Source: Ifrita kowaldi
Lineage: Eukaryota > Chordata > Aves > Passeriformes > Cinclosomatidae
Length of the DNA stretch: 64,000 nucleotides
Direction of reading: 5' to 3'
NCBI GenBank assembly: GCA_013398055.1
Contig: VZRS01015011.1
Span: 145,330 to 209,329, forward strand
A program made the position numbers and the translations under genes. The notes under the pieces are model-generated. The model saw only the letters and a program-made list of their open reading frames with translations. It did no database searches and was not told where the DNA came from. Shown here piece by piece: positions 40,101 to 55,100 of this stretch (its first letter is position 1; each line of letters begins with the position of its first letter).

Positions 40101-43100
40101 ATCTTCCCTGTATATTTGCAGAGAACTTAGCTCCTGACATCCATACTAAGACAACAAAAATTAACAATAATTTCTGATTAAAAGATGAACAAAATCATGC
40201 TGTGAATCTTCATTTATAAACACTCACATGAAATTATATTAATCAACTAGTTGTTTTTTTCCTAGCACTTATATTATTCTGAAAACGTGGTTATTATCAG
40301 ATATTGCCCAATCGACCTATTTTCCAACAGTTTATGTTTCATTAAAATAAATTCATTAAACAAATGAAGTCATTGGTGCCAAAGGATACACTTCCAGATA
40401 TAGCCAAATCTCAAATCTACTAAAATATATCTGAGATATTCTTTATATTCAAACCAGACCTTTTATATAAATGGCATTTCCTAAGCATTATGTGAATCAC
40501 TGAATTGTAATGCTTTGTGAGATAAGAGTTTTTTTAGGGATTATGAAAGCACAAGCACTTCTATTACCTGAAGGTCATTTCTGCCTTCCTTATTTTTAAT
40601 CCAAATTTTACCCTGTGCCTGTGGATCAATTAATAAAGGATAACGAGATGCTTTAGTGACAATGATTCCATTCTGTATGGATAAGTCGTCATTTGGCAAT
40701 CCTTGCAGGTTCCATTCACTGATAGTTGGAGCATCAGTCAACATTTCTATGAGGTTCAAGTTGTTACAAAAAGGAATTTTTCGGCTTTTCATTTCCTTTT
40801 GCCAGTCATTTAACAGCAGACTGCGGAACTCTTGGTTAAAAGGACCAGAATAGGACAGAAAAGCTGTAGCCAAAAGTACATCACCTCAAAGAGAAAAAGG
40901 AGGAAAAAAAAAACCCTAAACAAACCAAAGCGTTGCAACTTTGCCAATTCTATTAATAAACAACATGCTTCCTTCAATAGTTGCTACACATTTTGGCTGG
41001 TAACTGAAGAGCACACTTTGACCCATAAAGAAGGCAAACTAGTCTTTTTCCCAAGACTCATTGCACGGCATCACAATGCTACATTTCAGTAGAGACCGCA
41101 TTTACTTTGTTCTTACAATGCAATTGTAGGAATGAAGAGATCAGCATCTGGCAGCTTGCTAAGGTCAACTCAGCACACGTGTAATGCTATTCCAAACACC
41201 AGATCCTGCACAAGCATGACATGGCCGAATGAACTTACTCATAAACTTTCAATTCCATCATTTCCTTGTGCCATCATGAGAATAGGCTTAAACAATATTT
41301 GGGGAGGTGGAGGAGAAAAACCCCTTGTAAGTACTAATTCAATCAAACTACTGTAAATCAATTAGGAGTACTAGTAATCAAAACTGTCACAGACATCATT
41401 ATGGAGGTATTAACTGTGACAACTTTTAGTCTTCTGTTCAGGTTCAAAAATTTCCCCCTAAATTTCATGACATCGTAGTTTGAGGGGGTTTTGTACCTCT
41501 GAAATAAGAATGCAAGATTTAAACTGGAGAAGATATTGTACTTTTATACTCAGCCCTAAAACTTTTTGGACACTTTCAAGTTATCTATAAAAGAAATAGG
41601 ATGAATTTTTGGGGAAGGTATCCCATATTTTTAATAAGTTAATACATATATATGTATTATACCAGCTAATAAAAGACAACCTATTTAATATAATGCAACC
41701 TATACAGCGATATCTGCTTTTTGCAGCCTTTCAAGGTAAAAGTCAGAGAAGAAACTTCAGCTCACAGTAAATGATGAGATAAATTTCATTTATTGATTGG
41801 TTCATTTAATGAACAAATTATTTATTACAAAGTACTTTAGTTTACAAGTGCAAATTTAAAAAATTATGATCTTCTAAGATGCAAATTTTTATGAACATTA
41901 GTAACTGCAGTTAAAAATATTGATTTCTACATATAAATATCAGTGCCTAAGTATCAGTCTTCCTGTCCTCTATATATACTCTCAGTTATACACATTTTAT
42001 TGGCACTTGCTAACATATCACTCTTTGGACTGTTGCCTACAAACATCAGTCAAGTTAAAATATTAGTGTCCCATATATGTCCCACCACATTCACAACGTC
42101 CATTATCTTTTCCTTTTAAATATGAATTTCAGCCTTACATTTATTTTTCACCTAAAATGCTTTAGCAAAGGAATTAAAACAATTACTCTCATTTTTGAGA
42201 CAGAGATCTAAGATACAAAGGAAAAGTGTGACATTTCAAATGTTCTCAGTTTCACTATGTATTACAACTCAAGCAGCTTGCTTCCAAGTTAAAAGGTGTG
42301 GATAAAAACTTACCAACTAGCCTCTTGGTTTGCATGGCAAATTCTTTACTCTGTTCTGTCCATCTCTCTTTTTCACCTGCTAAGCCACTTATAAGACTTG
42401 AGGCAGTTTGCATTTTATGTCGGCAACGCTCAGCATCTTCCAGCAAAGTCTAGAGAAAACCATACACCAAGAGAAATTGTTTACAGTCATATATCTGATA
42501 AGCCAGAAAATTCTCTACATCTCATTAAACCAGTAGATAAACAACAGCTTGTATATAATATAAGAAATATTATTCTCAAACATCTCTATCACCGTGCAGA
42601 GGAGGGTAAGTGAGATGAAAAAAATATATCGGGACAAACTATCAACATCTGTAAGAAACTCAATTCAGTATTTCTTTTTAATATTTCTGTTCTTAACTTT
42701 CATTTTGGTGTAGTTGTTGAGTAGCATGCAAAATTCCTGATACTTATTAATTCTGGGGAATTCTACCCAGAATTTCAAATATATTCTACATATAGCATAC
42801 ACGAAACTTGAAGTTACAGTAGTAGGCACTAAATAAAGAATACAAATAAAATAGTTTTTGATGGGGTGGGAGGGAAGAGGGGAGAGGATCAGAGGCAAAG
42901 CAGAGAGGTAGAAACCAAAGAGGCAGTATTCAAATACTATCTGTCTCTTATCCACTGTCCATCAACATCTTTTTCAAGGAATAATAGTGAAATTGAAAGA
43001 ACACATTAAGCGTTCCTTGAAGTGAGGATAAAAACTCCTCTCTGTGAAGAGCAGTTCACCTGTTTTTCTCTCATTGCATTTTCATACTCTGCCTGCACAA

Positions 43101-46100
43101 TATCTAATTCTTCTTGCTTGGCTCCCAGTTCTTCTTGAGCTTTTTGCAGATCCAGCATAGCACTGGTTAGGCGTTTCTCCTGAATTGCTAAATTAGCCTA
43201 CAGAGCATAAAAATATAAGTATATTCATACACAGAGAATTTCAAAGCATTTGCCATAATATATTTCAGAAAGTTTTCAAATACTACATTTCCAAATCAAA
43301 CTCTTCAGTAGAGATTTCATCACTCAGCAAAACTTTTTATTTGAATTTTACAACAAACTAAATTCTTATTTCAGATAGCTGCACTTAAGCAGCTGGTTTG
43401 ATGTCAGTTATAAAAAAAAATTAAAAATACTTCTGGGAATGCCAGCCATCCTTCATCTGACACAAAAGTTAGTCTGACATGGCTTGCAGAAGAGAATGAT
43501 GCCTCTAGAAGCCTACTTGATTTGTCCAACCAATGTGCTATGTCTAAACACAAAACTTGCTCCCCTCTCAGCCATTCCTATTATAAATATAAGCCATTCT
43601 CTGTTAAACATGCTTGACCATCTTCTTCCTACTTTCATTCTAACTACTTAGGCTTGTTTTTTTCTCTGCATAACACTGATGAAGAGTGTCTGCATAATCT
43701 TCTTATGAACTGAGAGAGGAATATTAAAAGAACCAAATCTTGAGGCTTTTTTCTACTTAATTCTAAATTAAGGTAGGGCAATTGCAGTAGTGTATTTAAC
43801 TAGACGACAGATGCTTTAACACCATTCAGTAGGAGTCCAGAGGCATAAAACCGCACCATCGCTTTCATAATTTTGACAACTTATGAGTGGAAGTACATTT
43901 GAATTATATTTTATTGTAGAATTGCAGTGTTCAAGATAACAAATTTCTGGAGAGGGAAGCACCAGTTCAAATAAGGCAGATGAAGTTTCCCATAGATTAA
44001 ATAGTCATGTGCAAACAGGTGAGGATGAGAAGGAGCAAAGGGTGTTTGTGACTGACTAACATGTACCTTTAAAGGCAATACTTCTTTGTTGATGGAAAAA
44101 AATACAGCCATAGCTTTGGTCCATGAACAAAGGCCAGCAACATTCCCACACACTCTCCTAGCTGTCTCAATGTTGTAGTCCGCCATTTCAAAATAAGGGC
44201 TCAAAAGTTCTACCACTTCTTCATTAATTGTGTCCTTCTGAAATTGCTGAAAAAAAAAATGAAAAAGTGCAATATATATAAGGTATATAATAAGTGTAAA
44301 TTATACCTAAGTTATTTCTCTCATGCATCTTTGAGACCTTTACAAAGTCATTCCACTGTTATATATTCTTACACAATGGAAAAAAGTTCATCTTCATTTA
44401 TGATCTTTGCTATATTGCTATTACTATTACACAGCTAATTGTTGATTCAAAATATCACTGATCCTGCTTGAAATTTCATTTTGCTTAAGAGAGTATAAGT
44501 GTTTTAGCAATCTTCAAAAAGAAGAGGAACAGCTTCATTCTGGTTCATACACGTACATTTTACAAGACAGTCCTTTGAAAGGGCAAGCCAGCTATCTTAT
44601 CCTTAAATTACCTTATCTAATTAGTGGAATGTATTTCATCTTTAAATAATTTATTTTTACCCTCTCTTTTCCCCAAAAAAGCATATTTTTCATTTTTCCT
44701 CCTGAAAAGCTCTCCATTTTCTCCCTCAAATTTATTTACAAAGTATAATGAAAGTCTATCACTGAAGAACTTGAAAAGTAGCTGTTCCCTGAAGCACAAA
44801 TAGGTTTAATTATGCACAAGCAAAATGAAATGCTGAAGTTCTTTAGTAAATTAAAAACTCTTACAAGTAGATGCAATGTGAATACTACATAAATAATATC
44901 CATGCCACTACCAAGCATACAAAACTGGTCAAGCCTCCTACTAGACCAGTGACATATTAAGTAAACTCAAAATGCAGAAATCAGGGATGACAAAACTCAG
45001 TGGAGCAGGACAACATACCATTTATTCCAACTAGATAAATCATAATATTATTAGTTTAAGTTATGAAAAGGGATTTGTTTACCAGTTAGCTACCCTTTCA
45101 ATTTCCCTAGACAAATGCTATGAACCAAAAAATCTCAAATTTTAAGAAGTTCTGATTGTGTTCATCCTAATAATAATCCATGCTTTTGCAAACCAGTGCA
45201 CAAATTGCGATGTTGAAAATAAATGAAAAGTTAAATACCAGAAAAAAGATGTTTCTTATCAGCTTTAATGAAACAGATAAGTAATGGCTATCCCAACCAA
45301 ACACTTAAAGCTTTGAGTCATTTGTCACTGAAAACAATTTCATTGCCTTACTTAGGAAAAATTATAATTTATTTATGATATGACTTTGCAAGAAGGAGTC
45401 GAGCTTATTTCATTCTGACATACTTATTCTTAAGCCCTTAACATTTCAGATCTGTTGTGTGACTCCCCTAGCACATTTGTTCTCCTATGAACACCAGAGA
45501 AAACATTGTCCCTTATTTTCTTACATTACAAAAGAAAAAAAAAAGGTTGCACAAGCACCTGTAGGCTCTGTAAGAAGTTCCCTGCTGTCATCAGTTTCAA
45601 AGATTCTTGCCATGATGGGACGGTACAGCATTTTTCCTGATCGATTTTCACATGGTTGACTTTACGCTGGAAGAGCAGCAACACACAGTCCATGATACGC
45701 ATGATGAGGTGAGGAGGTCGACCCAGTGTGCGGACAGTGGCAATATCTGCAGGTTTTATTGTCTAGGAATTTAAAACAAAGGACAAACCAATTACTGTTA
45801 TTGTTTATTTAATGAAACATGGAGCATAAGCTCACCAGCAGTATTAATGGGAGAAAAAAAATTTATGTTATTTTTACCTCTAAAAAGCATGAAGCTAGAA
45901 GGACCCCCCCCAAGTCAGATTTTCACTACTAACTCCTATCAGCTATTAGGAAACTTCAGCACAGCACCTCCATAGCAGCACCTTAAAACTTAAAACTACT
46001 ATGAACACTTTTGACAAAAAAAAAGAGCTGACCAGAAATATCTCAGAATTTCACTTGTTTTTAAAATGCAAACATATTGAGCAGAAACTGAGTCTAGAAA

Positions 46101-49100
46101 GGAAATACTTTCTGTTGACATCTGGCAAATGAAGTTAAATTAAGGAAACCTGTGAGAAAGCCTGTTATATTTTTGCACCTTCCAATACATCTTACCAGGA
46201 ATATTCCTGGTGTAGAAGCAGGCCTACGAGAAAAATAATTATAGTAATATGTGAAAACCTAGACCCTATTAAGAAACACCAAGTAAGCCCAGGGTGCCAA
46301 GTCTAACACTGTAACTCATAACTCTACATCATGAATCAGAAAGGTCTATCAGAAAAGTCTGAAGAAGTCTCCTTAGAGAAGAATTGATTTGAGCAGTGAC
46401 TGCACCACATACAGAGCAAAAAAAAGCACTGAACAATGGGAACTGCTGATGGGCAGACCTGCTCCTATAACACACACAACTCTGAGCAGAAGTTTTGCTT
46501 ATTCAAAGGCAGTTTAATCAGTCCAAGCACATGACAGCCCAAACAGTAAGCAACAGATTACTGTGAGTGTTAGTCACCTTGTTTCTAGCCTAGCACACAC
46601 CTCACTGGGAATTCATGACGGCAGATTTTAATTACTTGTGTCTACACTTCAATAAAGGGACTGTAGAGTACTGCAGACTATCCAGATCACCTTCCCTCTG
46701 CCTGGCCTTTGTTTCTCTTCAATATTTTGCTGCTTGTTGGGTTTAGTGTGCATCAAATATTTCACCACAGTTTTTCCAGATATCTGTGTGAAAATTTTAA
46801 CCAGTGTTTCTTAGTGACTGTTAGGAAATTCAGCTCAGCCTTTTTTTTCCTAACATACATATGGTGGTAAAATTGTTACATTTAATTTTTATTTATTTAT
46901 TTACTTTTTTATAGTTGTGCATTTAATGAGCTACTTTTATTACAGGGCAAAGTGCAACAAAGTTTTACTGAACTTTGACAAATTCTTACTCAAACTTTAA
47001 AAAACTAATCTCCCTATATGCTTAGAAATGCCTATAAGATGTTTTATACCTATGTGTCTCTTAATGTAGCATTTATCATTCCTAAAATATGTAAAAAATT
47101 GAGTGAAATAGCTAATCACATTTTTTTTTTCATCTGAGTAATGACCTTTCTATTTATCAAATATTTTAATAGATATTTACCTACTCTGCAAGCAGAATTC
47201 TACTATAGGAATCCCTAGCTAGAATTTGCAAACCTGTAATGATTATGAGATTCATTTTTTGAAAGTTGCAGACCCATACAGAGAAATTCTTGCTTACGGG
47301 AGTGAATGAGTGAATGAATGAATGAATGCTGAGAATAAATATACTCATGCTGATAGGCCTGTTTTTATGATAGTTTGCCTTTCCCCTTTAGGCATAGGCA
47401 AAGCAAATTATTATAGAAAATTCAAGAATTTCAAGATTAAGCCAAACTACTTTTTCCCACTGTGAAGTCTTACAATAATGCTAGCGTTGCTTTTTCTTGA
47501 AATCAGTTTTTCATTTATTATCACCCTACATTTCAAGAAGAGCAGTATTGTTTTTGTTCAGTCACTTTAGTCAAAAGCAGAAAGTAAGCTTTAATAAGAG
47601 ACAGGTCCAGACACAGAACACTGGTGCTCTCTTTATACTGCAGACGCTGACCAGTTAACATTGCTTATTTTTTCACTTCTCAGAATGCTTGCCGACTACT
47701 GGGTTAGTTGTTCTGTTGTTGCTAGTTCTTTAACCTTTTTCCTGGGGCTCTATATCAGGGTATATCAGTGTATTATAATACAGATCTTCTCCCTTATTCC
47801 ACTCTTCCCAGCTGTCAGGTGATCAACCTTCATTTAGACTTTTGCGCTCTGTCCTTTAAGAATCACGGCAGCCAGAGACTGTTAAGCATCTCTCACACAA
47901 AGTGAAGTCTTACATTCAGAAGACCCATGAAAATTTTTCTATACTAGATTTCAAAGAAAATCATGATTTTCCTTCAAATCAGTCTTTAACTGCTGGCAGT
48001 CTCTCAAATGGAAAGGCAAACTTTCCAGTAAATCTACATAAAAGCTCTTTGAGATTTGTCTATCCTTCAGTTTTTTTCTTCATACTTTTATGTTTGAGAT
48101 GTGAGCTCCCTGCTAGCATCCAACAGGTATATTTCAGACTCCACTACTACTGCTCACAGCAGAATGTCTTGAGGCACATCCTCCTATAAAGTCAGCTGAG
48201 CAGACATAAAGATAAATATTATGCAAGATCAACTGATATTAATCTTCTTTAATCTTAAATATATGGGCAAAGGGTTATCATTCTATTAAAAAAGCTTTAC
48301 AAGCAAAGTATGGTGAAGGAATGAAGTCTTGGTAATGCCACGACTCCTAAGAAAAGATTGTTTTTAAAGAAGACACAAAATAGTGGACCAGATAATTCAT
48401 TGAAAATGCAATTTCTTTGTGAAAACGTAAAATAGGAGGTTTGGATTTGGATGGAATTACAACTGATTTTACATGGAAAGCACTTCACTCATTGCACACA
48501 AGCTGTTTAATAACAGTATTAATATTCAGTTACTGGTCTAACATCAACCTGCAGCATATGATATCTCAATTACAGGTTCGAAGAAAGTTAAAACTTGTCC
48601 TACTCTGAAGACTGACTATTTGGGGTTTGGTACTCACATGAAAAAAGAAAAGCCTCAAAATATGTATATTTCTTTTCTGCCAAGTGAAGAGTTATGCAAT
48701 GCACCTGCAATTTTATATTTCTTACTTTCCTAGTGGTATTGTTATACGTGGTCCAAGTACTAACCTGTAAGGCTGCTTCTGCCTCTTCCAAAGCAGGCTT
48801 GGCAGCTTCCAACTTCTCTTCAGCAATGGCTTTGTCAACTGTGATACTGTCTACAATAGCTTGGGCTTTGTCTTTCACTTTCTGAACATCACCCTTCACA
48901 TTCTCAGCAGCCTGTGCTTTTACTGTAACTTCTTTCAATACCTAGAAAGGGAGAAAACCCACATGCTATAGTTAAAAGTTAAAAGAATTTTTGTAAAAAA
49001 ATCGTATCTGTCCAATCCCAGAAAACTCAAATAAGATAATTTTCTCCAAGATCCTTTCTTTCCAACACTTAACTTCATTTTAATTGATCAATCTTTTCAA

Positions 49101-52100
49101 AATAGAAGGAATAAAAGGAGAAAAAAGTCAAACGCAGTACACTTTGAAGGTTGTACATACCATGTCAGCTTTTTCATTGGCAATTTGAAGTTCCTTTTCT
49201 TTTACCTCCAGTTCTCTGCTTAGAGCAGCCACAGACTCAGAGGCCTCTTTCAATTTTTCCAGCCCAGTATTTATTCTGAAGTTAAAAAGCAAAATAAAAA
49301 GCATCTCATTCACTTTGAAATTTACACTCTACTTTCTATCTATAGAATGAATCACATCAATCAGAATGAACAATTGCAAAAGATGTTTTACACCAAAAAT
49401 AAAACTTGGACAAGAACTTTCACACAAGAGTCTGACATCTTCAGAATCAATAAAGTGGACAATAAAGTACATGAATAAAGTTTGTGGCTTGAAATTTTAC
49501 CCACTTCTAATCAAACAGTATGTCTGTATCATTGCATAAAAATCCTATATGTTGACTCCATATTTGTCACTGTCCTATTGAGCCAATACTCAAAGAACTG
49601 AGTTCTATACAGCAGAAAGCATCTTCTGATTACCAGAATTCTGAGAATTATAACCAATCAATATTTCTTATTTGAAGTGGACACTGAAAAGAAAGCAAGA
49701 CCAAACAAAAGAGGGTAACAGAAAACAAATATTGAGGTAAGACTTCTCTGCTTCAGGGGCATTAAAATGCCCCTTCAAGCGTGCTTTTTTTTCTTTCAAA
49801 AAGTCTACACTTGGGACTTTTCATACAAGTTTAAGTGGCATCTGCAGAGTCTGCTATTGCAAAGGCTACAGAGTACTTGGACAGCTGAACAAATACAGGA
49901 GAACAGACGAAGTGAAACACCTGCCAAAGCAATTCAGACAATTCAAGTAAGGTACTAGGGTTAAGTAAAATGAATTGGAATGCATGAACTAACGTGGTAA
50001 ATCTGAAGGTAGATAACAGGACCAGGCCTTTCTGTTTTACAAACCTTCACCCATAATGTAACTACAGATTTCAAACTCAATTTGACTTTGAAAACAAAGA
50101 ATGTTTCAAAGTGAAATAAACTAGTTTAAGTCTTTCTTAAATGTTTCCAGCTGTTTTTGACAGCCTTTCAAAACTGAGAAGGCAGTTTTTCTTAAGGGTG
50201 ATGCCAAATGATACCCCAACTGCTAATTCTACATTATATTTGAGTGTTCCTGACATGAAGATATATCTGCAAACAGATCTCATTAATTTAATAAAGCATC
50301 TGAAAATAGGAATAAGTATATCAAAACTGCTTTAATAATCTACAAGTAAAAAGCTCAGCAGTCTAAGTGAGGCTCTGTTTGCAAAACCACCAAGTGTATT
50401 TCTCACATGTTCATAACAGGAGGATACAAGTGCTCATCAAGAAAAGAAAAGTCGCTGCCTGGCAAACTAAATGCTATTATCAATATATTATGAAATTACA
50501 TGTAGATGTTTTCTTTTACTCTTTAAAAACACACAGGTATCATTTATATTTACCTCATATTTCCCTCTACCTCAATTTTTCATGCATGACTACTCCTTTT
50601 TCTCCTCCAAATATATATAGTCTTTAGCTTATATGACAAGAGCAACTACAATATTTTAATAAGCCACACCTTTACACAATTCTAGGAATTAAAAATAACT
50701 TTTTTTGCTGTGCAAGGAGACAAGCCATGCATTGAAATGAAGCATATCAGAATATACCTACCTGGGGAAGAAATCTACAGAAAAAGAGAAGTAACCTTAG
50801 TAGTTTACCTGTTTGATAATGTTTGCACTTCAGCACGCTTTTCTCTGTATGTGGTTTTATATCCCTGAATAAAGGTCAGGTAGGATTTGGGAGTCACATG
50901 TGTAGAACGTCTGTATCTTTGAAAGTAATCAGAACACTTTTCTGCCACTCCATCCTGGAATGAGCCCATGCACTGCACAATTTCCCTCTTGGTATCAGCA
51001 GTGCAGTCCATATCAAATGAGGACAGGAAGTGTTCAGATACTTAGAAAAGAAAGAAAGCTTAAATGTAAGTAAATATTTAGGAAAATATCTTAGCTTATA
51101 AACATGTCACTGTAAAACAAGCCAGCATGTATTATCTTGGCTTTCATCCAGCTTCTGAAATCCCAGTCTTCTTTACTCTTCACCATCAGATTCTGAGCAT
51201 TATTCCACACTTCTCAGTAAAAAATATAGGCAAGGATCCAGCATTCTTTCATCTTCAAAGTGTGCAACTGCTTTTTCACTCTGAACCTAACTGCTACCTA
51301 CCAGGGACTGGGTAATCACAGCGTTCCTCCATATGCCCTATCACACAGTAACAAATAATCTCTTCCTTTAGTAGCACCTTTGCCTTCTTTACTAATGCTT
51401 TTAAGACATCTTCACGGGGTATTTTTCTTCAAACTGTGTTCAAAACCTTTCCTCTGTTAGAAATATTTCAACAGCTTAATACAGGCAAGCTTTAAAGAAG
51501 AAAATATCTACATCAAATTTTAGAATCAAATAAGTTCCTTCTGGCAAAATTCAACACAATTAAAACAGCTACATGATCACTGATCAGAAAATTATATCTC
51601 TGCAAAGATAAAACCTACACGTACCTGCCACCAGAGCATCCTTAGGCCATCGGCTGAACCAATCTATAGTGCATCCAGAAATGAGAGCAGGGAACTTCAA
51701 GGCCCTATTTCGGAATTTTTCACCTACTGGTGAAAAGCAAAGGACTACGTGAAGGTTCTGACGGACTCTGGTCATGAAGTAGGCATACAGAGCCTCACTG
51801 GTTGGAGGTCTTCGTGGATGTTCCTTTTTGAAGGAGGGAATGAGGTCACTAATGATCTCATCTACTTCATCATGTGCAAATAAGTTTGACACCTTTGGGA
51901 AAAAGGAAGATTTTTCATGCTTTTTGAGGTGATCCAAAATAGAGGATATAGCACAGGGTTCTTTTAATACACAGCATTGCAGGAAGGAACATGCATGTTG
52001 GACACTGAAGTTATTAGGACCCACTAACTCCTTTAAACAAGAACTTTTACTGAAGTGATTCCATTAAACAGACTGAAATCTAACTTGCTCTAAAATTTTA

Positions 52101-55100
52101 AACCCCACTCTCCAATGGCTTGGATTCCTTCTCTTTATATTCCAATAACTAGCAGCAATTACTCTGAAACATAACCCTGAAATAATAAAAAAGTAAATAA
52201 AATCAATAAAATCCATCCCATTCATTCTGGACATAAATTTACCATACAAAACCTAACGGTACACTAATAGTTCATTTAACAGATGACTTTTTAAAACATC
52301 TGTGATATTTCCCAAGTCTCAATTTTCTTTTTTTAAAGCTATTCTCATGTCCCTTGAGATAGATTATCTCACTCTAACCCAGGATTTTGTAGATTTTGTA
52401 GACTGTCTCCATTTTTAAAAATACTCTAATGATGAAAAGCACTTGAGGTTTCATTTTTGAAAGTGTATCCCTTGACTTACAACAGAATATTCAAATAAAT
52501 TCTGTTATTTTACTTCAGAATTATAAATTTTATTAAGCAGAAAATCAATAATGAGGAGGCATCTTACCTCTCCTGATGACAAAACATTGTTCAAGTATTC
52601 CAAGAAAGACTCATCTTTGATTTCATTGTCTGTAAAAAGAAAACAGGTGCCTTTGCCTTGCAGTCCTGCTGTTTTGTATAAGAGTTTCAGATCTTCCATC
52701 AAGTCTAAAGTGTTGTATGATCTAAAAAAAAAAAAAAAAAAGAGTTAGTTGAACAAATATTCATTCTTTTTTAAAAAAAGTCTTCTTCCCAAAAGAGTAA
52801 AAAACCCTAGCAAATCTACGTTAGAAACAATGTCTTGGAACTTAAGGCAAAAAGGTGCTTATTTAAGATAGATCCTTTGATGAGACCCTCACCAAGGCAC
52901 ATTCCCACATGTGAATCTACAATTTCTTCTGCAGCCAACACACCTCCAAAAGATTTAAAATAATTTTACTTCTCTAAAATGACATCTTATTTGAGTGCCA
53001 AAATTGACCTGTCCTACAGACAGTTTGGGAGGCATTCATTCTAAGGCATTCAGAGAAGGATCTATAATTTATTTTTTTTTTTATCTTTTGTGAGTTGTTT
53101 CAAAAGAAACCACATTGGGCTGAACAATATGAAATAAGGCAAAATATCCTTGCAAAAGATTGCCAAAATATTTGACATACACGTAAGATCTACCAAATTA
53201 ATGGGCAGGGATAAGGATTCAACCTCCTCACATGACAGCATTTCAAATGTTACAGGATAAACTCATGAAGGCATTTTGGCTATATAACCACCTAAAAGCA
53301 TTTTCAGTTCAATTTAATGCACTGTGTAAAGACTCAAAGATAACTTGACACTGCCAATATTCCTTCTCATTCTGTGAAACACACAAAATAATTTACTACT
53401 CCAAAGATGGTAAAAATTCACAATTGTAGAAAATCAAGCAAATCTAGTAAGTCTCAAAGGATTTTCTTGCCTTTCCCCTCTATATAATGGTGATCAGACT
53501 ACGTTAAGTGGAGAATGTGAGGCTGTTTTATTTATAGGAAAAGTTAGAACACAAGGTATTTATGTAGTTAAATTTCAGCTAGTGCTCACCTTGTCAACAT
53601 TATCTGGAATGTGTCATAGCCAGCTATGAAGGATGCCAGTCTTGTCAAGCTCTGCTTTCCTGAGCCACCAACTCCAACTAAGAGAGCATTTCCACGAGGA
53701 GTGCGAATCACACGAGAAATCTGTGTAATATACCAGTCATTTATTGCTACAATGTGTAAAAGTTACACATCCAAAAATTCTATGCTACTGCATTAATAAA
53801 GTTGTATTAGAAATGAAGAACAAATGAAAAATTTAAGGTTTAATTAAGGCATTCTATATTACTATTAATATATTCTGTGGACATTTGTACTTTGCAGTAT
53901 TTTCTGTTAACCTGCCAAATAGTATAGCAACCATTTGATTCCATCACTGTGTATGTTCAGTTATCAGTAAAATTACATCTCTCACTTCCACAAAGTACAA
54001 GTAAATCTCAGCTGTGATTTCTTAGTGATGTGCTATCACAGCATGACAGATTATCAAAATTGGGAAGGAAATAATAATTTCCCCCATACCATGACCTCTG
54101 GATAACTTTGGTAAGACTCATCTCACCAGGTTTTCACTGGGACCAGCAAGACAGGATGTCCCAGGCGTGTAAAATTCAGGGCAAAGAGTCTTCAGTATTC
54201 TCTGCAGCAGGTAATAATACTGCCTTTATAATGAAACTTGTTAAGCTTCTCATTTACGTGACTGTAAAAATGCACAGTATCAGTATGAATATTTGATCAC
54301 GGTGAAACATCTCCCAATTAGATCTATGTTTCTTTCCCACTTCATTATTTATCTTTCAAATCAAAAGGCAGTAGCTTCCTACTGCTCCACATTTCCCTTC
54401 AATTCAGGACCATGCAACAAACAGACCCTTTAGAATTGAGAGAAAAAAAATTTCAGCATTAACTGTGAACTTCATACTTCTTCCGCTGCCCACAGCCAAA
54501 AACCAATGAAACATTGGATGCAGGTAGAAGATATTGCCTGATGCTGAGAAAACATGTCTTTAAGTACAGGAGACAAACTTGCTCCACAGCTTATCAGTTG
54601 CAAGTGGACAGACCCTCACAGTACTCAGAGGAGCCTACATTAATACCCAGAGCAGCACAGAGCCAATTCCCTCTTAAAGACATGATAACACCAGCCAGGT
54701 GGCTGGCAGCTGGTCTCCTCCGTACGAGCAATGATGCACAGTATTGGCTTCTGTTCTCTTTATTATCTTGAACATTTCTTTGATGACCCTAGAATTCCAT
54801 CGTGTCAAGAAGCAATCTGGGATACCTATTTATTTGCCTTTCCTCTAAATTACTTCTTTGCAAGCTATTAAAAATAGTCATGCCAATGTCCTCTAATTTT
54901 AAACCTATTTATTTTACATATTGAGTGCAATGTATTTTTTATTTGCCATAGGCTAATGTTGCATGAGAAAGATAAAACCTAGCATTTAACCAGAGAAAGA
55001 AAATTTAATTTGCATGTCCCCCTTGTAGTATCACTGATCATTTCAATAATGGCTATTAGATCCTTTCCAGGCAGAGGCACACAAGCCATTAATTGGAAAC

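Larger units (their letters stand above)
45763..48764. other. Intron w11-w12 (3.0 kb)
   Basis: The intron separates the distal stalk helix from the microtubule-binding domain. It contains a TTTA-type repeat near 46886-46905 and a GAAT repeat at 47301-47328. The 95-residue open frame at 47902-48189 has no resemblance I recognise and no splice support. Confidence 0.65.
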
